From contig JAFABI010000068.1 of the NCBI GenBank assembly GCA_023426125.1, positions 1 to 64,000 on the forward strand: DNA of 64,000 bases, in the 5' to 3' direction. The stretch comes from Bacillota bacterium (lineage in GTDB: Bacteria > Bacillota > Clostridia > Acetivibrionales > DTU013). This document shows, piece by piece, positions 41,495 through 48,644 of this stretch (position 1 is the stretch's first letter; the number at the start of each line of letters is the position of its first letter). The notes beneath the pieces are model-generated. The model was not told where the DNA came from and ran no database searches. It saw only the letters and a list, made by a program, of their open reading frames with translations. The position numbers and the translations under genes were made by a program.

Positions 41495-43054
41495 TTAGTC
41501 GGCAAAAGACAATCCTTCGAAAACTTTGCCGGAATCCAGTCCGTTTTCCCTTACCGTGGAGCCGTCCACCGCAAACCAGCCTTTTGTACCTTCCGCCGTT
41601 TCGGCACAGCACCATTGGATGCCGTCGCAGCCCAGCAGCTTTATTGTATCTCCGGGTTTCAACTCTGCCGCAATATTTTTGCTTTTGGGCTTGTCGTAAA
41701 GCTTCAGGCCGGTTTTCAGCTTCAACTGTCCGGCTTCATAAGCGACAGGATACAGCTCTTTCTCTATTCCTTCGAGAAGATGTCCGCCATCCAGCTTATA
41801 CTCCTTTTCCACAAACCAGGTGTGCAGCATCATAGGCCTCTCCATGGAAATCACTTTGCCGTCTCCCTTTATGCGCCGGTTTTCCGTGCTTAGCCCATCC
41901 AGCTTGCCCATAAAGCGCAGTTCAGACCCGGTATAGCAATAAAAATAGGTCCTCTCGTCGCTGCTGGGCCCAAACTCCTGTACGGCAATCTCCTTCACGC
42001 TATCCTGCCGGTCAATATCAACGATATACGGTTTTTCGTCGATATTATCCCCATAACTCTTTATTTCAAGATCGTTTACCTTGAGTATAAAGACTGTATT
42101 GTCGACAATCTGGTACTTGATCGTATCTTTTTTTCCATCCCCGTTGAGATCATCAGACAGTTCAATGAACGGTTCCGCATCATTGAATTTATATTTTTCC
42201 AGTTCATTCTCAAAGTCCTGTATCACACCGCTGCCATCCAGCATATGGAAATAATCAACAAGTTCCTTTTTCCTGATTGCATCATAGATTTGCCCGGCCT
42301 TAACAGCCTTTTTCAAGCTCTGGTACTCCTTCATGGCTTCATCGGTAAACTCAATAAAGTCCAGACACACCAGATCCTTATCTACCTTCAGAGCGGTTAT
42401 CTGCTCCAGTGCAAAAAGCTTTGACAAAGGCTGAAGACTGTCTTCACGGGTGTCATACACAAAAAGGTCACCACCCTGGACCACTGTACCGTAAGCATAC
42501 TGTACCACCATAAGCAGGTAGCGGTCATCCAGCCATGCATGCAGCTTGGGGGTGAACTGTTCCCTGACATTTTTATCCTCCGCCGCGTCCTGTGTGCTCC
42601 ATACGGTTTCGTCTTTCGCTTTGTCAATGTCATAGAGATGAACATTGCTTAAAACTTCCCACTGATATGGGGACAGATAGGCTATCCTTTTCCCGTCCGG
42701 CGATACCGAAGGCGGAGATGGCAAATCCTTGCATATAACCTTCTCCTCGCCGTTTTTCAATGCTATTTTAAGGATCGCTTCAGGTTCGGCTTTATATAGA
42801 ACCCAATTTCCGTTCCCAAGGTCTGTCACGGTAAAGCCATCCTTATCCACAACTACAGTTTGCCCGGGACTTCCGGCATTCCCCGTACCGGAAGGTTCGC
42901 CTGTGGTGCCGCCGGATTCGGAAGGTCCGGCATTCGCTGTCGTACCTGTATCGGAAGCGCTTGTTTCGTTGCCCGCCCTATCGCTTTGCCCACACCCAAG
43001 TGTCAGGATCATCATAAGAACCGCCAGCAGGATCAATATGCTAAACTTTTTCAT
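41495..43054 (-). CDS. Lipoprotein with beta-propeller-like and SH3-type domains
   Basis: This 519-residue protein has a lipoprotein signal peptide (ILILLAVLMMILTLGC, lipobox LTLGC), then a Gly/Ser/Thr-rich linker. A TolB-like propeller segment (SPPSVSPDGKRIAYLSPYQW near residue 110) and a calcium-loop-like stretch (DLNGDGKKDTIKYQ near residue 305) follow. The C-terminal domain resembles a bacterial SH3 (LYDKPKSKNIAAELKPGDTI), often used to bind cell wall. It is anchored outside the membrane. Function unknown. GGAGG precedes the ATG by 5 nt. Confidence 0.75.
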   Translation of the reverse strand: MKKFSILILLAVLMMILTLGCGQSDRAGNETSASDTGTTANAGPSESGGTTGEPSGTGNAGSPGQTVVVDKDGFTVTDLGNGNWVLYKAEPEAILKIALKNGEEKVICKDLPSPPSVSPDGKRIAYLSPYQWEVLSNVHLYDIDKAKDETVWSTQDAAEDKNVREQFTPKLHAWLDDRYLLMVVQYAYGTVVQGGDLFVYDTREDSLQPLSKLFALEQITALKVDKDLVCLDFIEFTDEAMKEYQSLKKAVKAGQIYDAIRKKELVDYFHMLDGSGVIQDFENELEKYKFNDAEPFIELSDDLNGDGKKDTIKYQIVDNTVFILKVNDLEIKSYGDNIDEKPYIVDIDRQDSVKEIAVQEFGPSSDERTYFYCYTGSELRFMGKLDGLSTENRRIKGDGKVISMERPMMLHTWFVEKEYKLDGGHLLEGIEKELYPVAYEAGQLKLKTGLKLYDKPKSKNIAAELKPGDTIKLLGCDGIQWCCAETAEGTKGWFAVDGSTVRENGLDSGKVFEGLSFAD

Positions 43055-43109
43055 AGAAACCTCCGTTTACCGTTTATAGTACTACTGTACATGTTATATT
43101 GATTCATTG

Positions 43110-43170
43110 ACATTTATGCGCCACATGGAAATACCGCAAACGCTTCAATGCGCTATTTCTACGTGAATAC
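43110..43170. repeat. Dispersed hairpin repeat (CATTTATGCGCC family)
   Basis: CATTTATGCGCC, GGAAATACCGCAAACG and TTCAATGCGC line up with the inverse of the segment 62977-63045. The second copy lies between rsmH and the ftsL-like gene. Confidence 0.6.
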
Positions 43171-43287
43171 TTTTATAACGACCTAATTCAAAGGAAAAAA
43201 GTAGGAATATCTCCTCCAAATATCCTTATAGTCTTAAGACGTTAAACGGTAATATTTGTTCCAAAGGGTAAAAGTCAAAGAGTATAA

Positions 43288-43320
43288 GATTGCCACGTCG
43301 CTTCGCTTCTCGCAATGACA
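43288..43320. repeat. Dispersed repeat fragment of the TGTCATTGCGAG family
   Basis: AGATTGCCACGTCGCTTCGC, then TTCTCGCAATGACA, matches one arm of the repeats at 25389-25470 and 54483-54579. Confidence 0.55.
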
Positions 43321-43459
43321 GGCAGGCACCTGAATAATCACAGTTTCACAGCAATCACAACCATGATAAAAAACGGTAGGCAGTCAAAGGTTGCTTAACT
43401 TTGTCAACTGAAGTGACAAGAGGTGACAAAAAAACAAAAAAACGGATTAAAGTTCCATC

Positions 43460-43489
43460 TTGACAACTACCTGTCCTCAGTGCTATGAT
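43460..43489 (+). promoter_or_regulatory. Promoter of the aroF T-box transcript
   Basis: TTGACA (43460-43465) and TATGAT (43484-43489) lie 18 bp apart just upstream of the T-box leader. Confidence 0.8.
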
Positions 43490-43496
43490 ATACAAA

Positions 43497-43923
43497 AATA
43501 AAACTCATGAACAATAGCGATGACAAGGGAAAGTAAATTGCAGTTCACGTTTAAAGCGAACCGGAGACAGTGAAAGCCCGGAAATGCTGACGCAATCGAA
43601 GTTCCCCTTGGAGCTGCAGGCTGAAGGAACACAAGGGTATAAGGTACGGGGACACACCCGCTGAGTTACGGGTCACTGGATATAAGGAGGGAATGTCCCC
43701 CGCCTGATCAGATGGGAATATCTCCTTTGGAAGAAGTAGGCCGCGCCGGAGCTTTCGCCGTTAAAGGAAAGGCTGTATCGGATTTATTGCCGGAGGTGGG
43801 AAAACACTTACCGGCCAACAAAATTTCCCGTACGGACGAGTGGGCTTTCAGCCAATTTGAGTGGTACCGCGTAGATTAAAACTCTTCGCCTCATATACAA
43901 GATATATGAGCGAAGAGTTTTTT
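43497..43923 (+). promoter_or_regulatory. T-box leader controlling aroF
   Basis: The leader begins with a stem I region containing GGAGACAGTGAAAGCCCGG. It ends with the T-box core GAGTGGTACCGCG (43859-43871) and the terminator stem AACTCTTCGC/GCGAAGAGTT with a T run (43879-43923). It should sense an uncharged tRNA and allow aroF transcription when an aromatic amino acid is short. TTC (43602-43604) and TGG (43609-43611) are candidate specifier codons; I cannot decide between Phe and Trp. The segment 43641-43720 is a copy of a dispersed repeat, making the leader unusually long. Confidence 0.92.
43647..43715. repeat. Dispersed repeat inside the T-box leader
   Basis: GGGGACACACCCGCTGAGT and the following GTCAC.GGATAT.AGGAG and GGGAATGTCCCCC match the inverse of 48489-48638. 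It appears to form an extra domain between stem I and the T-box. Confidence 0.7.
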
Positions 43924-44032
43924 AGTTTTACGGGGCTCTCAAGGAATCAAGCAAGGGCGCTGTCCCAAAGATAAGGACGCGCAATGAGCGCACCTACAAC
44001 GAATATATTTTTTAATTAGGAGGCAGGAATAT

Positions 44033-45052
44033 ATGATTATCGTAATGAGTCAGAGCGCAACAAGGCAGGAAATCGACAATGTGGAAAAGAAGCTGTCGGA
44101 GATGGGCTTCAAGACCCATCCCATCTTCGGCGAATATAAGACGGTTATCGGTGCAATCGGCGATAAAAGGCTTCTTAACACGCACGCCATCTCGACGATG
44201 CCCGGGGTGGAAAATCTCGTCCCCATCATGAAGCCCTTCAAGCTTGCCAGCAAGGAGCTGAAACAGGTGCCGACCATCATTGATGTCGGCGGCGGAGTGA
44301 AGATCGGCGGAAATGAAATCATCGTCATTGCAGGCCCCTGTGCCATTGAAAGCGAGGATACCTTCGTTGAAACCGCCCTGAAGGTCAAAGAGGCAGGAGC
44401 AAAAATCCTTCGGGGCGGCGCATACAAACCCCGTTCCTCCCCATACTCCTTCCAGGGCCTTGAAGAATCAGGGCTGAAAATCATGGCGCAGGCCCGTGAA
44501 GCTACCGGCCTGAAGCTGGTTACGGAGGTGGTCGACACCCGCGATGTGGAGCTGGTGGCGTCCTATGTAGACATTATCCAGATCGGCGCAAGGAATATGC
44601 AAAACTTCAAGCTGCTCAAGGAAGTAGGCCTTACCAGCAAGCCGGTCCTTTTAAAGCGCGGACTCTCGGCTACCATTGAGGAGTGGCTGATGGCTGCCGA
44701 ATACGTTATGGCGGAAGGTAATAAGAACGTCATATTATGTGAACGGGGCATCCGTACCTTTGAGACGGCCACCCGCAATACCATCGATCTCAGCTCCATA
44801 CCCGTCGTGAAGGAGCAGAGCCATTTGCCAATCATTGCCGATCCCAGCCATGCGGCGGGAACCTGGAAATATGTGGGTGCTCTTTCCAAAGGCGCTATCG
44901 CAACGGGAGCAGACGGTCTCATCATCGAAGTCCATCTTGACCCTCCATCCGCAATGAGCGATGGCCCGCAATCCTTAAGGCCGGCGAAATTCGCCCAATT
45001 GATGAAGGAGTTTGATCCGGTGGCAAAGGCGGTAGGAAGGACGCTGCTGTAG
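44033..45052 (+). CDS. aroF: 3-deoxy-7-phosphoheptulonate synthase (type I-beta)
   Basis: This 339-residue enzyme makes DAHP, the first step to aromatic amino acids. Residues 1-70 form a ferredoxin-like regulatory domain (MIIVMSQSATRQEIDNVEKK), followed by the TIM barrel with AGPCAIES, LRGGAYKPRSSPYSFQG, VLLKRGLSATIEEWL, CERGIRTFE and DPSHAAG. The N-terminal domain allows feedback control by Phe or Tyr in relatives. It stands alone behind its T-box leader, and the product feeds the trp operon pathway encoded 7 kb to the left. Confidence 0.97.
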   Translation: MIIVMSQSATRQEIDNVEKKLSEMGFKTHPIFGEYKTVIGAIGDKRLLNTHAISTMPGVENLVPIMKPFKLASKELKQVPTIIDVGGGVKIGGNEIIVIAGPCAIESEDTFVETALKVKEAGAKILRGGAYKPRSSPYSFQGLEESGLKIMAQAREATGLKLVTEVVDTRDVELVASYVDIIQIGARNMQNFKLLKEVGLTSKPVLLKRGLSATIEEWLMAAEYVMAEGNKNVILCERGIRTFETATRNTIDLSSIPVVKEQSHLPIIADPSHAAGTWKYVGALSKGAIATGADGLIIEVHLDPPSAMSDGPQSLRPAKFAQLMKEFDPVAKAVGRTLL

Positions 45053-45057
45053 CATTA

Positions 45058-46182
45058 TCACTCTCCTGGCGGGGTACGCTTCTGTCCGATTTCATCATAA
45101 ACCACGACGGCGTTCTTCCCCGTTTCCTTGGCATGATACAAGGCCTGGTCGGCAAATTCTATGACCTGTTTTATGTTTTTTGAATGATAAGGGTATTGGG
45201 CAATTCCACAGCTTACCGATACCTTTTTCCTGTTTTCTCCGGCACCCACATAGATGCGCTGTTTTTCCAGCTGGCGCCGGATTCTTTCGGCCACATTCCG
45301 GGCAATGAAAATATCAAGGTCGCGGATCAGTATCATAAATTCCTCCCCGCCATACCTTACCGGAATGTCGGATTTCCGGATGCATTGCTTGATGATGTCG
45401 GCAAAAAGCGATAACAGCTTGTCGCCGGACATATGGCCATACGTATCGTTAAAGCTTTTAAAATTATCCAGGTCAAACATGAGCACATTCAGCGCGGCGT
45501 GGTACTCATCGGCATACTCCACTTCCTCCCGCAGCTTTTGATCGAAATAGTGCCTGTTGGCAAGCCCCGTCAGCTTATCCGTCCGGGCAAGCCTGAACTC
45601 CCTTTTGCGCATCTCATCATATTTTTTCACTTCATAATTGATCCTGGAAATCCCGTATGCGCCTAAAATCAGCAGCAAATCACGTATGGCAAGCCTTTCG
45701 AATTCCAGTTCCACATTATTGAAACCGGCGGCAAAAATACAGGAAGCCGTATAAAATATTACGCTGATGACTCCTACCCTCAGGGTATAATAAGCATCAT
45801 TAAAAATACCGCAATAACCCAATAAAAAAAAGATGAACAAATAGATGTCAGAATACAATCCTCCGCAGAAATAGGATATAATGGACAGGAGAATAACATC
45901 GACATAAATGAAAATCGTGGAAGCCCTGTTTATCCTCTCCCTGCTCTTCAGCACATAAACCGTGACAACCGTGTTATAGATCGTCACCACCGCCAGAGTC
46001 TCCAGCAGCGCATAGCCGTTGAGCTTCAGATTTGAACCGGGAAGAGTAAGAATTCCGATGCATACGAGAAAAACCCACCGATAAAACAATACGATGAGCT
46101 TGGTATGCCTGGCGCTTTCGCGAGGACCTTTTTCCGGGAACTTGACTATTTCATTTTCGATTCGACCCATCTCCCGTAACAA
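45058..46182 (-). CDS. Membrane-bound diguanylate cyclase
   Basis: This protein of about 374 residues has six predicted membrane helices (residues 28-185) of the 5TM/7TM sensor type and a C-terminal GGDEF domain. The active site reads RYGGEEF, so it should make c-di-GMP. RKSD lies five residues upstream, a matching RxxD inhibition site. The start is uncertain: a TTG at 46182 has no ribosome site, and the ATG at 46170 lies directly after GGGAG. It converges with aroF. Its signal is unknown. Confidence 0.92.
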   Translation of the reverse strand: MLREMGRIENEIVKFPEKGPRESARHTKLIVLFYRWVFLVCIGILTLPGSNLKLNGYALLETLAVVTIYNTVVTVYVLKSRERINRASTIFIYVDVILLSIISYFCGGLYSDIYLFIFFLLGYCGIFNDAYYTLRVGVISVIFYTASCIFAAGFNNVELEFERLAIRDLLLILGAYGISRINYEVKKYDEMRKREFRLARTDKLTGLANRHYFDQKLREEVEYADEYHAALNVLMFDLDNFKSFNDTYGHMSGDKLLSLFADIIKQCIRKSDIPVRYGGEEFMILIRDLDIFIARNVAERIRRQLEKQRIYVGAGENRKKVSVSCGIAQYPYHSKNIKQVIEFADQALYHAKETGKNAVVVYDEIGQKRTPPGE

Positions 46183-46442
46183 ATTTCAAAAAAACAATCC
46201 TAATTCAGATATTCTATTTTTTTTTAAAAAATCCTGCAAAACCTTAATATTTTACCTTTTCTTAAACTCTTCCACGAAGCAAACAATAATTTTGCCGCCA
46301 CCTACGAATTGAAGCTTAAAAAGAATTATGCAAATCCCGCAGCTGTCTCCGGTCCTATAATTCCGGACGGTAAATTAGGTCTCCATGTCCATTAACACTA
46401 GCCCTAATAGATGATATAATAGGTATAAAGGGGATCGCTACT

Positions 46443-46838
46443 ATGGATAAATTTGCTAATTGTGCAATATGCGGAAGACTTTATGAAGCTAATGGGTTCA
46501 GATCTGTCTGCCCGGAATGTTTACAACGGGATATGGCGGATTTCGATAAGATCAGGGATTTTCTCTATGTTCATCCGCGTGCCAAGGTCTTTGAAGTGTC
46601 CAACAGTCTGGATATACCTATCCCGGTTATCAAAAGGTACCTGCGGGAAGGCCGGCTGGAGATCATTGAAAAAAACAACCGGTTCCTCTTGTGTGATAAA
46701 TGCGGCAAGCCCATCTGTTCCGGAACCCTTTGCGATGATTGCCGCAACCAGTCTCCCCATGATTTTAAAACCTTTTACAATGGAAGCAATGCAGTGAAAA
46801 AACAAACAAGGATAACGTATGTACCGCTAAACAAATAG
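46443..46838 (+). CDS. yvyF: Flagellar-locus zinc protein, YvyF-like
   Basis: This 131-residue protein matches the YvyF/TIGR03826 type: an N-terminal zinc pair (CAICGRLYE, CPEC), a helix-turn-helix-like middle (VFEVSNSLDIPIPVIKRYLR) and a C-terminal zinc pair (CDKCGKPIC, CDDC). In Bacillus the gene lies ahead of flgM-flgK. Here no flagellar gene follows, so it may be separated from its usual partners. GGGG lies about 8 nt before the ATG and TATAAT is about 28 bp upstream. Confidence 0.85.
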   Translation: MDKFANCAICGRLYEANGFRSVCPECLQRDMADFDKIRDFLYVHPRAKVFEVSNSLDIPIPVIKRYLREGRLEIIEKNNRFLLCDKCGKPICSGTLCDDCRNQSPHDFKTFYNGSNAVKKQTRITYVPLNK

Positions 46839-46846
46839 CATCGCCC

Positions 46847-47191
46847 TTACTCGGCACAATCGGCACCCGAGCTTTCAAAAGAAGTGCCGTTGTGGACAAC
46901 CTTAATGAAAGGCTTGCCGTTGTTTTCCTTTAACTGCTCTTTTCCAACCTTGAAATACAAAATAACATTTTTCCGTATGTCTACAAAAATCCTGTCAAAT
47001 ATGTCGGTTTGCATGATCCTGACAATGGAGTCGAGGTATTCGTAAGGCGGATGACTTGTTTTACTTTCAATAACCACGGGTATCCTTGCATTTTTGTTTG
47101 GATTCAGAACCTCGATATGAATACTGCCAGGCTCATTGATATTACCGGTAGGATATAAAATATCCCGTTCGAATAACGCTCCGCTGCTCAT
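46847..47191 (-). CDS. Hypothetical protein
   Basis: This 114-residue protein starts MSSGALFERDILYPTGN at the ATG at 47191, where GGAGG lies 7 nt upstream. It is strand-rich, with IHIEVLNPNKNARIPVVIES and SIVRIMQTDIFDRIFVDIRK. It has no signal peptide or membrane helix. It follows the transglycosylase gene after 46 bp and may be co-transcribed with it, coaE and polA. I do not recognise the family. Confidence 0.65.
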   Translation of the reverse strand: MSSGALFERDILYPTGNINEPGSIHIEVLNPNKNARIPVVIESKTSHPPYEYLDSIVRIMQTDIFDRIFVDIRKNVILYFKVGKEQLKENNGKPFIKVVHNGTSFESSGADCAE

Positions 47192-47237
47192 CAGTCTTCC
47201 TCCATGATTTTTATAGGGTTGTCCCATAAATAAAATA

Positions 47238-47819
47238 TCATGAAAACATGTTTTCGTAAAGCTTTTTATAGACCGACCGATAATTGATGACCTTTTTCAC
47301 ATAGTTGCCGGTTTCCTTGAAGGGCACCCTGTCCAGGCTTTTGCCGGTACTGCTGTACTCCTTGTTTTTCAGCCATTCCCGCACATTCCCGCTGCCGCCG
47401 TTATACGCCGCCAGCATAAGATCGATATTGCCGTCAAATTCACCCGCCAGCACATTCAGGTACCAGCAGCCGATGGATATGTTGGTTTCGGGATCGTACA
47501 GGCTATTGCCGTCATACCCGTCCAGTTTCAGCACTTCCGCCCCCCATTGCCCGGTCTTTAAGGAAATCTGCATCAATCCCCTGGCATTTTTCGGTGAAAC
47601 GGCATCTGCGTCAAACTTGCTCTCAACCTTTATGATTGCCAGCACCAGGTACGGATCCACATTGTATTTTTCCGAATAAATTTCGACATACTCCCGGTAT
47701 TTTACAGGAAACATGACCCGGGACGCGTTATCCAGCACCAGAACGGTAGCCGCAAGCAGCAGTGCCAGGACCAATATATATTTAAATCTATTATGTTTCT
47801 TGCGCTTCATCGCCGCCAT
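47238..47819 (-). CDS. Lytic transglycosylase (SLT domain)
   Basis: This 193-residue protein has a membrane anchor (YILVLALLLAATVLVLDNA) and an external SLT domain with the catalytic Glu in AIIKVESKFDADAVSPK, then ARGLMQI, PETNISIGCWYLNVL and MLAAYNGGSGNVREW. It cleaves glycan strands in peptidoglycan with formation of anhydro ends. It follows coaE after 12 bp, so polA, coaE and this gene form one transcript, an order often seen in Clostridia. Confidence 0.95.
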   Translation of the reverse strand: MAAMKRKKHNRFKYILVLALLLAATVLVLDNASRVMFPVKYREYVEIYSEKYNVDPYLVLAIIKVESKFDADAVSPKNARGLMQISLKTGQWGAEVLKLDGYDGNSLYDPETNISIGCWYLNVLAGEFDGNIDLMLAAYNGGSGNVREWLKNKEYSSTGKSLDRVPFKETGNYVKKVINYRSVYKKLYENMFS

Positions 47820-47831
47820 ATCTGCTATATC

Positions 47832-48446
47832 TTATCCTTTTCGCTGTTGCACCTTTTGCAAAAATAACTTTACAACCTTCTTTTCCAATTCCTCAATTTC
47901 GCCGTTGTTCTCCAGCACCTCATCCGCCAGCCTCAGGTATTCCTCGTCCTTCATCTGGGCATTCAGCCTGCTTTCAGCCTCCTCCAGGGTATACCCGCTT
48001 CGCTCCATAATCCTGCTGATCCTTTTGTCCCTCCGGGCCGTCACCACCCATACTTCATCCACAAGGTCAACAAAGCCGTGTTCCAGCGGTATGGGAGCGT
48101 CCACGACAATAACGTCGCTTTTGCCGATGGCCTTGATATGATCGATTGCCGATTTGATTTTATTCACAATATGCTTGTGGGTGATTGCATTTAAGGCATG
48201 GAGCTTGACCTTATCGTTAAAGGCGATTGCCGCCAGTTTTTTTCTGTCCAGTTCGCCGTTTTGCATAAGAATTTCTTCCCCAAAATAGGAAACCAGCTCG
48301 CCAAGAGCTTCGCTGCCTTTGGCCGTCACCGTCTTCGACAATATGTCGGCGTCGATGACCACTGCCCCTAAATCATTCAGGATTTTTGACGTCAGGCTTT
48401 TCCCGCTCCCGATGGCGCCTGTCACTCCGATAATCCGCAAATTCAT
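47832..48446 (-). CDS. coaE: Dephospho-CoA kinase
   Basis: This 204-residue P-loop kinase performs the last step of coenzyme A synthesis. Walker A is GVTGAIGSGKSL, followed by DADILSKTV with the substrate-binding Asp, VDAPIPLEHG and the lid residues RDKRISRIMERSG. I place the start at 48446 with AAGGA upstream. polA lies 198 bp upstream with a dispersed repeat between. Confidence 0.95.
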   Translation of the reverse strand: MNLRIIGVTGAIGSGKSLTSKILNDLGAVVIDADILSKTVTAKGSEALGELVSYFGEEILMQNGELDRKKLAAIAFNDKVKLHALNAITHKHIVNKIKSAIDHIKAIGKSDVIVVDAPIPLEHGFVDLVDEVWVVTARRDKRISRIMERSGYTLEEAESRLNAQMKDEEYLRLADEVLENNGEIEELEKKVVKLFLQKVQQRKG

Positions 48447-48488
48447 CCCCATTTTCCTTGGCTCATTCCTCCACAATCTTTATGTTCA

Positions 48489-48638
48489 TGCCATACAGGG
48501 GGACATTCCCTCTGATCAAACGAGTACATTCCCTCTCATCAAACGGAGACATTCTCTCCTCATATCCTGTGACCTGTTACTCAGAGAGTGTGTCCCCGCA
48601 CCCTATAATCCGTGACTCAGCGGGTGTGTCCCCATACC
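48489..48638. repeat. Dispersed repeat between polA and coaE (GGGGACA family)
   Basis: Repeated units of GGGGACATTCCCTCTGATCA and GTGTCCCC, including AGCGGGTGTGTCCCC, fill the gap. The minus strand matches the insert in the aroF T-box leader (43647-43715). Confidence 0.7.
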
Positions 48639-48644
48639 TTTACC

